Shown: positions 34,041-46,277 of the stretch, piece by piece
Layout: each line of letters begins with the position of its first letter
Position numbering within the stretch: position 1 is the stretch's first letter
Origin: Entonaema liquescens
Taxonomy: Eukaryota; Ascomycota; Sordariomycetes; Xylariales; Xylariaceae
Length of the DNA: 64,000 nt
Assembly (NCBI GenBank): GCA_902805475.1
Contig: CADCSX010000003.1
Coordinates: forward strand, 868,001 to 932,000
Direction: 5' to 3'
Notes under the pieces: model-generated
What the model was told of the DNA's origin: nothing
Database searches by the model: none
The model's input: only the letters and a program-made list of their open reading frames with translations
Position numbers and translations under genes: made by a program

Positions 34041-35683
34041 TTAAAACTTCAGATAGATATCCGCTCGCGCCCGACTTGTGGTTGGAGCCGCAACCAGCTC
34101 GGAAATCTTCCGGAGCCGCGCCGCACTGGTCTCGTAGAGAGCTGGTATCCCGGTTTCTAAGAAGGGGCGGTCGTCCTTAATCATCTCAGCTAGACCTTTG
34201 GCGCATAGCAACACGTTCGGCATGCCGTGGCCGTTAAAGCCGGCGCAAATGTATTGGCCCGGCTTCGATGGCACATGACCGATGTGCGGCGCATCGTCTG
34301 CGGAGTACTACATATATAAGACTCAAGTGTTAGTCTAAGTCAGACTACCAAAAAGATGATATTCTCGGTAGTTAAAGTGTTAGGTAGTTGGTATAAAGAA
34401 AAGTCAAAATACTCACACCCATAATACCCGTCCAAATACTCTCCGTCCGAGTCTCCCCCTCCCATCCCGTAAACGTCCTCTTAGCCCAACCGTCAAAATA
34501 CGGCACCGTAGCCTCGACCAGTGTCGAGTCATCATAATTCCTATACCACTCCTCCCTATCGTCAATAAACGCGCTCTTCCCCCCTCCCGCAATAATACTC
34601 CCATCCTGGTGCAAACCATAGTACGAATCGACCGTATTCGGGCTCTCCATCTCCAGCCCGGCCGAGCCCAACGGTATATTCGTTGTGACCGGTCTATCCG
34701 GCACGAGTCTACACACCGTGCCCCTCGCCGCGTAAATCGCATCATCGTACTTGGGCAACAACCCCGCCGTATACGCATTCGTCGCAAACACAACCCTCCT
34801 CGCCCTCACCGTCCCCCTCGCCGTCCCCACCGTCCAATATCCCTCCCCATCCACCGTCTCCGAAACCCCATGCACAGCCGTCTTCGTCTGCAGATTAACC
34901 CCTTTCCATCTACTACCCCTTCTAATAAATGCATCACCAGCTTGTACGGCCACACCACGTGCGCCGGGTACGTGAACGCGACCCGAGCCCCTTGATCCCC
35001 GACACGCGCTCGGCGTCGCCCGGCCCGTGGCACGCGACCGCGCGCAGCGGAGGGCAGTCGAGCTTCGCCATTGCGTCCCACAGCTTCTTGATGCGCGCGG
35101 CCTCGACCGCGTCGACGAACACGTCGCCCGTCGTCACCGCGCGCAAGCCGCAGTGCTCGGCGATGCCCGAGTCGTGGATGAGCGCCGTGAGGGCCGCTGC
35201 GTTGGCTGCTTCGAACTGCGCGACTTGGTTCGCGGCCGAGAGCCCGTGCGCTTGCATGCGCGCTGCTAGGTCGACGAAGAGGTTGGGTCGGATGTGTCCG
35301 CCTGGGGGGTAGGTAGGTGAAGTGTTAGTTACGAGATTATGGGTAAAGGGTAAGGGGATATGATGTGGTGAAAGAAGTATGATATAGTATAGTAACTATA
35401 GTGTATTATATCAAAACTCACCGTTCCTAGCAGTAGCCCCCGAACAAGCCTCCCGGGCTTCCAGGATGGTAATGCTCGGCTTCGGTTCGTCCCCGGAGCT
35501 GTCCTCGAGCAGATAGTGCGCTATAGCTGCGCCCGCGAACCCGGCGCCGATGATGACGATGTCCTGCTTCTCAGGGAGCTCTGGGGTGCTGCGGTGGGAG
35601 TCGAGGTGGTGCAGCTGCGTCCGCCAGTATGGGACCGTTGGGTTCTTGACGGGGAATGGGCCGGCCATTGTGGTGATGAGCAT
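34041..35683 (-). CDS. FAD-dependent oxidoreductase of the DAO family, two frame breaks
   Basis: Minus strand, exons 35422-35683, 34417-35301 and 34041-34307; ~471 residues if two bases are restored. Marks: dinucleotide fold DIVIIGAGFAGAAIAHYLL near residue 41, then ARNGGHIRPNLF across the first intron, VVFATNAYTAGLLP, RGTVCRLVPDRP, and the C-terminal FAD motif GIMG-YSADDAPHIGHVP and GFNGHGMPNV across the second. The family oxidises amino acids, sarcosine or other amines to imines with H2O2; the substrate is not predictable, and no C-terminal peroxisomal SKL is seen (ends DIYLKF). Frame breaks: at the G4 of the coding strand matching 34988-34991 (GIKG-ARVAFTYP), and at 34899-34902 or 34916-34919 (before GVNLQTKT). 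One extra G at each site makes the frame continuous. The gene is non-essential by type, so real decay is possible. Confidence 0.82.
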
Positions 35684-36964
35684 TTAGATGTTAGTATGAG
35701 AACTAGAATTAGGAATACGGTGTTGATCTATATGGTGATAATGATATCGAAACGGGATTGTTGAACTTGATTATTTGCTTGTGTTGTGATGCTATGATTA
35801 TCTGTATTCGCACTCGTGGTGCACCCTTTCTTATACTCAAGTCTTCAACCCCATGATGATGATGAGATATGTTTAGTTAGTTTAGGTGAGTCACTTCCAG
35901 AAACCGTCGTCATCAGATGCGCAACAAGTCAGGATATCGAGTTAGCCTAGAGACTTCTTAACAATATCAATATACGGTTGCTATAGATTGTGTGAGATCG
36001 GTTGCGCGGACTATACAGCCTTGAGAGTATAGATGATGCATACTAGAATATAGTTTATCTCTTTCTGGCTCACCTACCATAATCACCACGATCATCGTGC
36101 TTCTAGTGTTGTAGTGATGGATTAGTCTTGACAAGCGACATGCATTCCATCGCCAGTGTACGTCAGCAACGCTATAGTCCTAGACTATCCTCTCCCTATA
36201 AGCAATCGACAATGCGCGTAGAGATACGTAGCCCTATAGTTGCGTGTCCGGTAATGACTCTACTCTACCTCGGAACGCATGTGGTGATTGTTAATCGTAT
36301 ACTCCTTTCCCCTCTCTGGTGTTGTATAAGACGTACGTAGCATATATCTCGTAGTATAGATTAGGCTCTTGGCACGATGACGATACATTCCATGCCATGC
36401 CATGCCTCGCCTCTTACCAGTCTTCATACCCGGTATTAATCAAACACCCAACAAACCTCCCAGGCGAACGTAAACTACACTTCACCGCTCCTCAGCCCTA
36501 ACAAGTTTTCGGCAGGAGGTAAGCTATAGTCAAAAGGACCGGCCGGTTGCGCATGTGACGTTGTAGTAGAAAGCGTATCTCCAAATGGAGCCTCAATCGC
36601 ATCATACATGAGTGATGACGCGGCGCAAATGGCCCACGTAAGGCCCCACGATAATAATTGTAGCCTTACGTTCTTATCATAGAATTAAGTGGAAGAAGAA
36701 AATATGAAATATGATATATATCTTCAACATGAAGAAATACTATATTAATTCATGTATAATATTAGAGCCATTCCTCGACTACTAATCTACCTGGATATCG
36801 GCAGAATAATGCCTTGCCTCATTCCCTTGAAAGGTACTTCCCATGTAGTCGCCATGAGAGCGCCCACGCCAAACTTCCTATGTCCCTATAAATCTCGACC
36901 GATGGTATACCACAACGCCTATCGCAATGCTATTTAAACCCAAATAATCCTTATCCCAGTATGA
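35684..36964. other. Intergenic, FAD oxidase to KIN17
   Basis: About 1.3 kb, AT-moderate, with a CCATGCCATGCCATGCC run near 36391. Frames here lack any recognisable feature. Confidence 0.5.
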
Positions 36965-37972
36965 TCAAGTTCTCTGGCGCTTATTAGAAAACCCAACCTT
37001 GCCTGAATTTTCGCGAGCTCTCTTTCGCTCAATCTCCTCCTTCATGATGCGCTCGGCTTCGCTCATCTTCTTCGGTTCCCCGAACGCTGGGGCTTTCTTT
37101 GGCGCTCCACTAAGCGCATTCTTTTTCGCGGCTGCGAACACGTTCTTAGGCTGAGGCTTGGCTGTCATTTTGAGTGAAATGGGAGCGGTGGCGGGCTTCT
37201 CGGACGGAGCAGCCTCTCCTGGTGTCGCTGTTGACTCGTCTTTCTTCTCTGCCTCTTTCGGTGGCGGTGCTGATGTCTCTGGAGTAGATTTTTCTGGAGA
37301 GGAGCTCGATGCCGGTTGAGCAGCAGGCTTCACACCGAAAGAAAGTTTGATCTTCTCCCCTTCTTGTCTCTTGAGCTCTTTGCCTTCCATAGTATCAACC
37401 TCGTCCTCCTCCTGCTCCCCTGCCTCACGCTTCGCGCGCTTGATTTGTTCTCTGATCATCATCTGTTCTCGCTCCTCGTCGCCCTTATCTTGCATCTCCT
37501 TCCTCCTCACAGCCTCTTTTCGTCGTAGGGCTTCTGGGGAGTCGTCCACCCACGCAATATGAATCCCTTTTTCGTTTTCCTCGACCTTGCAGATTCCCTC
37601 TCTTCCCAAGTATTTAGCGAACTCCGTAAGCGAGTGCCATTTCGTAGCATTCATATGGACGTGCTCTTTGTTGGCGATGTAATTCTGGTAGAAGTGGTTC
37701 ATCTGTACTTGTTTCTCTCCGTGAGAGGTTCGCAGCAGCTGTAAGAAATCCTTGAGGAACTGGTTGCTAAAGTCGTCGATATACTTCTTCGGGTCTTCGC
37801 CGACTAGTAACATTTTTCTCGTATGGGACTCGCTCTGGGTGTGCATCTTGAAGGCATTCGCGTCTCTGCATTGCTTTTCGCATATCTGACAATACCATCG
37901 AAGTCGCTGGAGTCCCTTCGACTTCATTTTATTGCTCAGGTATTTCGTTGATCCGACTTCTGCTTTCGGCAT
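36965..37972 (-). CDS. KIN17 family zinc-finger nucleic-acid-binding protein
   Basis: Single exon, 335 residues. The N-terminus MPKAEVGSTKYLSNKMKSKG and the finger C28-x2-C31...H44-x5-H50 are diagnostic of KIN17 (yeast Rts2). A winged-helix domain follows (residues ~52-160; FLKDFLQLLRTSHGEKQV, HSLTEFAKYLGREGICKVEE), then a Lys/Glu-rich helical region and a disordered tail ending in a basic segment (FSNKRQRT). Animal KIN17 adds C-terminal SH3-like KOW domains that are absent here, as is usual in fungi. Family roles are chromatin- and RNA-associated: DNA replication/repair and splicing. No frame problem is seen. Confidence 0.92.
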   Translation of the reverse strand: MPKAEVGSTKYLSNKMKSKGLQRLRWYCQICEKQCRDANAFKMHTQSESHTRKMLLVGEDPKKYIDDFSNQFLKDFLQLLRTSHGEKQVQMNHFYQNYIANKEHVHMNATKWHSLTEFAKYLGREGICKVEENEKGIHIAWVDDSPEALRRKEAVRRKEMQDKGDEEREQMMIREQIKRAKREAGEQEEDEVDTMEGKELKRQEGEKIKLSFGVKPAAQPASSSSPEKSTPETSAPPPKEAEKKDESTATPGEAAPSEKPATAPISLKMTAKPQPKNVFAAAKKNALSGAPKKAPAFGEPKKMSEAERIMKEEIERKRARENSGKVGFSNKRQRT

Positions 37973-38964
37973 TTTGGCGGTATTTATCTGGGTTTATCTG
38001 GGGTTTGGGTCTAAAGTATTCAAGTTGTCAGTTAAAAGAGAGCAAATCGCAGTTGAAAGGTTTGACAATTTGCGACGGGGACGAATAATAAACTGAATGA
38101 ATCTAATCGCGATGCTGATTGAGAAGAAAGTAAGTGTGGCGCTGCAGCTGTCGACTTTATCGATAATGATTACCCCTGCTTACAGCAACGGGTAGCCGCC
38201 GAACGTCGGCACCCGCAACCAACCCAGACGCAAACAACGAAACAACGAATCAACGCCCAGAGTTGACCTTCAACTTGCCCAGCTAGGCAAATACTGAAAA
38301 TAATCATCATTACTCAGAGCCGTTCAAGCACTGCACATACTAAAATTGCATTAGTATAACATCCATGCGCCACTGACCTATGAATTTTATTAGGCATCAT
38401 GTAATAACTATAGGCTATTTATAGTATTCAAGTAGTTTTTGAAATGAAAAGTCAAAATTGAAATAAATAGTTAGAGAGGTACGTAATTCACAGTAATACT
38501 TTAACATTCCGTCATAAATATAAATTGGATATAACATATTAGTATTCAAGTGATCTCAAGAGTGAAATCTTTAAATTTATCATTTAAACTCACATTACGA
38601 AATTATGAGGTATACCTATGTTTACGAAAGAATCGGCAATGAACTACAATTTTGAATTGTCGAGATAAACTTATTAAGTCTGTCATCGTAAACACGGCTA
38701 GAAAAATCACCTGTCACTGGAAAATCCAACATAGAATCGCCCTATTTCTTTCCATACGCTTTAAGCAGACCCGTGTCTCTATATCTATCAAGTTTTTCTA
38801 AATAGGTAAGGTAGATAGCCAAGCATAGCTTTAGCTCTAATATTGGGGGCGTGCTAATACCCCAACCCCCTTTTCAACAAGTACACCGTTATATATGGGT
38901 GACCTATATTACAAATAGGAACATATGTCATGTTGAATGTATTCGAGTATACTGTGTTTAGGCA
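37973..38964. other. Intergenic, KIN17 to aspartokinase
   Basis: About 1 kb. It holds the KIN17 promoter on the left and an AT-rich 3' region of the aspartokinase gene on the right. No gene is supported. Confidence 0.5.
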
Positions 38965-40804
38965 CTAATCGAGGAATGTGAATAGGTTTGTATGAAGTAT
39001 GCTCATAGCCCTTGTGGCTTCCCTCGCGTCGATAACACATGAGATGTTGATCTCACTTGCACCTATTATTATAGTTAGTAGAATAGTTCAAAGCACCCAT
39101 ACTCTGTAATGACACACCTTGTGATATCATCTCGATATTTATGCTATGCTCTCCCAGCGTCGAGAACATACGGCCAGCAATACCCGTCATGTTTTTCATC
39201 TCTGCGCCGACTAGACTTAGAATAGCCATGTCGAGTAAGATACTGACGTCTCCGCATTCTTCCAACTCCGCCATGGCTTTTTCGAAATGGCGCACGGACG
39301 GGCTGGAAGAGTGGATGGCCATGGACACATGAACCTCACTTGTAGAGATAAGGTCCACGGATATTCTATGACTGTTGAGGATCGAAAACACCTTGGCGAA
39401 GAACCCATGAGAAATGGAACGTTTGTTTGAGTGTACGTTGATAACAGTTATGTTACTCTTGATGGAAACCGCCGTGGGTCTTCGAGGATGCTTCCGTAAC
39501 GAGGCGTCAGAAGGCCGAGATCTCCTTATCTTTTGCGCCGGAGATTGTACCGGATCTGGAACCACGATGGTACCATTTCCGCGGGGATTGTTCACATTCT
39601 TAATGCGAATTGGTATCGGCGGATCCGCCTTGATTACTTGGTCCATAGTTAGATGATGAATGACTTCGGAACCGTAGAACGTAAGTTCTGCTGCTTCCGA
39701 AGGGGTGATAGACGCAAGTAATCTTGCCGTTGGCACTTTGGTGGGATCTGCCGTAAATATGCCATCTACCTCCTTCCATATCTGCAACTCTTGGGCCTTC
39801 ACTCCCACCGCGACCAGGGCAGCACATAAGTCGGTATATCCTCGCCCAATGTCTCCATCCATCAAGCTACCGGGGACGTTGCCGAAGAAACCCGTAACAA
39901 CCGGCACTCTGTCATTGCAAGCTTGTATCCTCTTCCGAAAAATAGCTGCTGCATCTTTATAGAATGCTGGGCTTAATCGGTCGGAACTGTCATAGTGCAT
40001 CACATCAGACAGGTCCACGTACTCTGCGTCAACTTGCTATGAAGAATGTCAGTTAAGTATAGTAACATCTTATTTAAAGGTGAGACAAACCCTGTCTCTA
40101 AGCAGATACGTCATAAATCTGCAACTCAACTTCTCTCCAAAACTGACTACTCGATCTTTGGATCTCGCATTGACCTCTAGGTTGAATCGCTTAGCTGCAA
40201 TGATATAGTCTATTAGTTCCTGGCAGTCCTCTTCTATGTTGGATGAGACATCTTTTTGCAGATCGGGATTCTTTATCCACTTTTGCGCTGCTGCGACGTG
40301 GTCGACGCGGATATCTCCAATGACGAGCTTGGCTTTTTCGAGAAGTTCATGTTGAGTAACCTCGTTACTCGTTGCTGCTGATATAGCACGTAAATGCTTG
40401 TAAACCTCTAATAATCTATATAAATATGCCGTGTCAGATCAATTGGGCTCAAAGAACCTTTAGTTAAGCATCCAACGACTGACTCACCGGCTAGTAGTAC
40501 CTGTCACCTTCTTGCCAGAGCTTCTAGCAGAGCAAATGACGGCAATTTTATTCGACTTCAAGCTGGCTCTTATCATAGAGTCAGTAACGTCTCTTAGAAG
40601 AACGAAGTTGTATATCCATACCGAACAATATTCTCAGCAATCTGAATTCGAGTTGGATAACGTCAGTCATACTGAATTTGAGCGAGGAAAAGCCGGTGTA
40701 TAACAAACACTGTCTGGGAATTTCCCAACACTTGTACCTCCGAATTTCTGTACTATCCAGCCCTCACTGCTGGTGTTTCCCTGGAGTATGGCATCCATAG
40801 CCAT
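38965..40804 (-). CDS. Aspartokinase (first step of Thr/Met synthesis), diverged copy
   Basis: Six exons on the minus strand: 40709-40804, 40622-40641, 40488-40568, 40091-40415, 39118-40036 and 38965-39062. All phases agree and give 512 residues. Marks: QKFGGTSVGKF at residues 19-29 (phosphate loop), VICSARSSGKK, VSFGEKLSCRFM, DAEYVDLSDVM, GFFGNVPGSLMDGDIGRGYTDLCAAL, KEVDGIFTADPTKVPTARLL, AAELTFYGSEVIH, and two C-terminal ACT domains (VINVHSNKRS; GIAGRMFSTLGEHSINIEMISQGASEINISCVI). It phosphorylates L-aspartate and is feedback-inhibited through the ACT domains (yeast Hom3). Two introns use the uncommon donor GTTTGT and exon 2 is only 20 bases. The middle domain and KFPDS/IAENIV junction look more diverged than the housekeeping enzymes I recall, and H replaces the usual P after EVIH; it could be a second copy rather than the main HOM3. 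Confidence 0.88.
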
Positions 40805-42080
40805 TGTGAGATAAATATGAAAGAAATAAAACTTCTCGTCGACGTTGAAGCTTTATTGGGAGTGTGAGTGATGTAAAAGAAGTCACTTGTGTGCGTCGAT
40901 GGCGGGGCAGGTTTTAGTGTAATTAGATCCTCATTACAATGTTATACTTAAGAAAATAAAACATTCATGATATGAATGACACAATTCGTAGGTACTTATT
41001 TCAATCCGGAGAGAGAAAAAGAATAAAAACATGTAGATAGTTGATTGGAGACTTTAAGAATATACTTGGCAGGCACTCACTTGCTCTTCGCGTTCAAACA
41101 TAAAAATTGAATTTAGTCTTCGAAAGGGGCCCCCGAATCGGAGGTGCTACGGGTGCCACGCCACAGCCAGTCGGTAGCGAATGAAAATTTAGCTATCTAT
41201 TTCGGGCTCTCCCATATGGTGGAAGCAACGCGCCGGCTAATAGCTCATGGGTCGAATTGCGGGGCATAAAGGCGGGACCCCTATTCCATTTTCGCACTTC
41301 TCGTTCAATTGAGGTCATAAGGGTTTAAAGGGTTATAAGAGGTAACTTACATGCATTTTATACCTTGGCTGTCTTCAATATATTGCGAATATTGCGAACA
41401 TATGCAGTGACTCATTTCTCGACAAATAGCAAGCTGTTAAAGTTAAAATCACTATTAGAATTCTCAACTCGTTTTTACCAGACTCATAGTCATCTATTAT
41501 ATTCAGCGGTTTCTCAGTTACTTTACATACTAAAGTAACCTGCCCTATATTTACAGTGGCCGTCACTTACACGGCACGTAAGAGAAACAATAACCATAGT
41601 ATAAACAATCTCTCAGGGCGCAATTGACTACGCGTGGACAGATGTAAATAGCTATGGGTATCATACAAGCCATACTACATAAGCTTTCCGATCTCCTCCT
41701 ATCCTGTCGGAATGCCAAGGCGAATATCCATACCGCCCCTTATACACCTGGGGCCAAAAACCCCCCATCCTGACCATAGATGCACTTCCTCCTTCATGAA
41801 ATCAAGGACCAACTATACCGGTCCAACCCTCAAAGTTCTTTTCCGTGCCTCGAAAAATGTGCGCCTCGTCCGTTACAAAATTACCACTTAAACGTCCCGG
41901 CCAGGCGTGTACCCCGAGATCCTCAAACCATGGGGCCCTGGCTATTTATCGTATTCGGTCATACCATCATACCTTCGTGTACGTAGGCCGTATGCCATAC
42001 CCGAGGCAAAGAGTGAAACAACACCACCAACACCGACTAGTAATATATAGTCTCTAAACCACGGGAGCCCCCCATTGACC
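40805..42080. other. Intergenic, aspartokinase to RFX1
   Basis: About 1.3 kb of promoter and 3' sequence. No supported gene or repeat. The TGACTC (or GAGTCA) word near 41408, a possible Gcn4/CpcA-type site, is ~600 bases upstream of the aspartokinase start; one match is weak evidence. Confidence 0.4.
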
Positions 42081-44579
42081 CTATTGGACTGGCTCTTCCA
42101 AGTTGAGAGAATGTAAGTTTTGGTCCTTACCCTCCTCTTGATACTCGAACTTCTCGATTGGGAAATCTTCTTCCGGAGTCCTAATCCCGATACCGCTATC
42201 GTCGTGGTTCGCTGATATGTGGAGAGAGTCTGCACCATTGACTTCGAGCTGAGACGGGAACGGGGCACGATCCGGTTGCGGCTGGGAGACACGCGCGACG
42301 CCCTGGTCATCGCTACCTACACACGAACCTCTTAGAGCTGCGTCATTACCATCCACCGGGGGCTTGATCTCGTTGGCAACGGGTGGAAGTGAGTTCTTCG
42401 ACTTCATGAAGCCACCGTATTCAGCGAGGAATGAAACCATCTCGTCGAGCCAGCATTTCGTTACCCACCATGACCCAAAGCTAGTACTCTGGCGCATGGT
42501 AAGTTCCCGCATGACCTCTAACCCGACCCGTTGTACACACCAAACAATATCCGTCGCCGTGGCGTAAGGGAAACGTTTCGGGAGGGACAGTAGAAAGTCG
42601 ACCCATCGTTCGAGGAAGTGCTCTGAGCTACCATCGGGAGAGTTTAACGGCTGCAATCCACGTCTGCTGTTGAGTGCTATCTCTCCATAGAGATATTTAC
42701 ACTCTTCGCTCCAAGGGACACCGACGGGGTCAATCAAGTCTCGAATTTCGTTGAACAAGAGATCAACCAGATCATCCATTCCTCTGGTGGGAATGCATTC
42801 AGCAAGTTTGCGGACCCTAATTCCCGCCATCCAATCCATATACATCTGATCTCTATTCGCCGAAACCGAAAGCATATTTGCTGCTGCATGAGCTGTAAGA
42901 TTGACTCGTAGAGTGCGGTCGAGTAAACCTGCAAAAATAGTAGCGGGGGCCTCTTTAGCCTGGACTACATGTCTCGGTTGACCCTGGAAAGACTCGCGTA
43001 TATGAGAGACTAATTGCTGCGATATCTTCTCGAATGCGGACAGTACGGGTTGGGGGACGGCCTGTAAAACCAGGCTGTAGATGATCTGGATCATGCGCTG
43101 GTAAAGCACATAATCACACTCTTCTATCCACGGAGCGATGCTAGGGTGAGAGAAGAGTTTCTGCACGGGCATGGTGAGCGTGCCCTGAAAAGACGTGTAA
43201 AGGTGAAAGAATGCCTTCTCCTTGCAATAGCGAATACATTCAACTAGTGATGTACAGTGAGATCGATAGAGAGCAGTTAGGGACATTGCTGCATCCGGGT
43301 CCGTTCCGTTTGGTAAGAATGGTTCGATCTTAGGTAGAACGAGGGGGTCAGCCGACTTGGAAGGATGCTCAGGCTCTACAAATGCTAAGCGTATGATAGT
43401 CTTAGCGTTAGATGAATGCAGCTGATCGAGATGTTTAACTTCACATTGGTTATACAAACTGTGAGTTCTGGAGGTTGTTGATCGTGAGGCAGCCGGGCTA
43501 TCAGACTGCTGCACAAGCGTAGGTGACGGTAGAGCTGAATGTTGCACATCCAATGCGGGTGATTGGGACTGCGCGGCACTGTTGGGCATGAGAACAGGAA
43601 GTGCAAATGAGTTGGCAGCGGGTGACACAGACCTCAAAGAACGCGCAAAAGGAGCCGGTTCCGGTAAGGGAATCGCGGGTTGGATAGAGGGTTCTCTAGA
43701 TGGAGGCTCATCGTCTAGCAAGTTAAAATTGACATAATGGTACTTCGACTCTCCGCGAACACCAAGTCTTCGAGTCTTGAGGCCAGGAAACAGGACTCGA
43801 ACGAGCTTCCCAAAACTCGCAGGATTTAAGACAGTTATTCTTTCCGTCGCGCAGCGGGATGCATAGTTGGCATAAACACGGCCTCGAGGCACTGAACCTC
43901 GACCTCTCGTACAAACTCCATTGATCCTACGTCGAGTTAGAAGTTCTCCTATTTATACTAGCACTTCTTTCAAGTCTTGAACAACTTACCATAACATAGC
44001 AAAGATCTGGCGAGCGCGCTCAGAATTAGGCCCGCGCTCATTACCATGCAGCTCCTTTGCAACGTCCGTCAGAGTACGGCTCTTATTAGCCTGAAACAGC
44101 TGGCGCATCTCAAGTTCGTTATTCGCACTGGTGCGGCCAGAGGGCTTTGAGCCTTGCGGCCGTCCAGCAAGCGAGTCGGCTTCGTCGGCTTCGTCGCGAT
44201 CCATCATCTGGCTATCGGCATCCGTGAAACTCGTATTTCCCGCAAAGCTTTCGGTTGATACAGCAGGATGCAGGCTAGGATGTTGAGCGTACGGCATAGC
44301 AAGCCCGACGGCAGAATGCATGCTTGAGCCCATCGAGAAAGACTGTCCGACTGGCAGTTGAGAGGCAGGACGAAGCATCATATCTCCGGTAGACATGGGC
44401 TGAACAGCTGATGACATATCTCTCGAGGGGGCGTGATCGTTCGAAGCCCACGGGTCGGTGAAACTGCCGTGATGCGCCATCAAGGCTTGCTGGTCAAGGG
44501 TAGGTTGCGTCGCGACGCTGTGGATAGAGGCGGTCGATGCCCTCGACATTGTTCTCTGTCGCTGGTTATGCTGCGACAT
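42081..44579 (-). CDS. rfx1: RFX-family transcription factor (Crt1/RFX1 type)
   Basis: Two exons, 43990-44579 and 42081-43926, intron of 63 bases with GTAAGT donor; 811 residues. The RFX winged-helix DNA-binding domain is split by the intron: SERARQIFAMLW-INGVCTRGRGSVPRGRVYANYASRCATERI, then SFGKLVRVLFPGLKTRRLGVRGESKYHYV (about residues 185-260). Before it are a disordered Ser/Met-rich region and ELEMRQLFQANKSRTLTDVAKEL. After it comes the large conserved RFX C-terminal helical region (for example LIDPVGVPWSEECKYLYGEIAL). Fungal relatives (yeast Crt1, Aspergillus/Penicillium RfxA) repress DNA-damage-inducible genes and influence cell division and development. Frame intact. Confidence 0.93.
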
Positions 44580-46277
44580 TGCGCCGGCTTCAAGAGGCTG
44601 AGGGTCTAAGTCATAATCAGGATGTGTTTAAGGGAGAGCCATGTATTTCATGTATTGAATTTGATGTGAGATCAGAGTGGACACTATGCTATATTTTGCA
44701 GGTCTCAATAGTAAGAAGGGCTTACCAGTCTCCATGTGCTTAGGGTTGTTTACCCCCAAACAGTGAGATGCGACCACAATAAACAGAGGCAAAGGAGCGA
44801 AGGATAATAGCGAAAAGAACGCGCCACAAGGCGATTAAAGAAAGAATACAGAATAAAGATAAAAGTAAAGACACAACTCGAGTTTAGTGCATGTAGTAAA
44901 AGTTCAATGTCGCGATGCTGTACCAGTCCGAGCGACAAGCCCTTGACGATTCTGTTGGATGAGAGGCAGAAAATGGCGGAGACGACTTAGCCAAACAACA
45001 AGAAAACTCTCGTCGGGGCAACGGTGGATTGCTTGCCTGTGGATGGCTGGAACTTTAGCAGGAACTCTAAGTAGGAAATTGAGTGTGGGTGTATTACCTA
45101 AAGTCACGTAAGGTTATGTGTGGCTGGTAAACAATCAAAAGAGCAGGGGTCGGAGTTATAGGACTGCGGTAAAGAAAGAACACTTAGCTGTGACCTAAGT
45201 TACGCAACAGTTAGTACAAGTAATAGTGGAAGCTACTCTAAATTCAGTCCCATCACGTCCTAGGTAGAGGCTAGTAACAACAAAAGTTTTATTTACATAT
45301 GTATGCACCTTCTGCGCTGCAATTCAGTAGAGGTATTTACTTTGGGATAACTAGGTACATGTACCTACCCAATTATTATTCCATGTTATCAAAACAGAAA
45401 ACAGTTGGGCAATATAATTAATCTGGGTATTTGCAACTTTTTACAAATGAAACAGCACTGAAAATGAAGACATCAAATATTTAACGCTACGTATCTGCTC
45501 ATACAATTAACTATGCGTAGGTACATACTTAATTTCTCTCTCGCGATTATCTGCTCGCTGTAATCACCGGGGCGGGGTGCGCAGAATACCTCCGTAAGAT
45601 ACGTATTTGAATATGCACGTATGAGACATGTCCCACGTAAAATTTAGCGCAGAAGGTACGTGTATGAGGTAGCTACGCGGCTACGCAAGCTACAATCAGG
45701 ACCTAGGGCCGGAACAGAGAGAGATATGGGACCTGGATCCAATCAATCAAGTATTACGGTAAATTGATTTCGCAGTCGTGGCTCGCCTTCCGTCATCGTC
45801 CTCTTCACATCCTACCCACTACGTAATTTCTCTGCTCCCCTTTCCCACAATCCGGCATCCCGATTTCCTACAATACCATCATCGTTAATCCGGTTTACCA
45901 ACAGTTTATAGCTTATAAAAGCATACGTAGTCACTGTTTATATCATTAATACCAGCATCGTGCAAATACCTCTTTTTCTTGCATAGTAGCATACCAGCAA
46001 ATACCAACAAATCAAGCTCCCTTGCCGTAAGTCCGGCAGTCTCCGGATTCCCACATCCCTAGCCGCCTTGTCCCATTCCTACGTGTACATATTAAGCAAG
46101 GTGGCTTTTCGCTAACCCTAAACATTACCACAGTTACTCTGCCTTGACATCAGCAGCTACTTCATTCCCCCGCCTCTGCGCAACCATATTGTCTTTATCA
46201 ACTTCCAAGTCTAGAGACATCTCTCATCGAACCCTTTTCTAGCCTCATCGCATAAATACGATTAAACTACAGGAAAA
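44580..46277. other. Divergent promoter region between RFX1 and YOP1
   Basis: About 1.7 kb between two genes that point away from each other. The YOP1 side has a TATA-like box and a pyrimidine-rich leader. No gene is supported. Confidence 0.5.
45914..45920 (+). promoter_or_regulatory. TATA-like box upstream of YOP1
   Basis: TATAAAA, followed by ~350 bases of C/T-rich leader before the ATG at 46278. The leader ends in AAAA directly before ATG, a good fungal start context. Assigned by position only. Confidence 0.35.
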
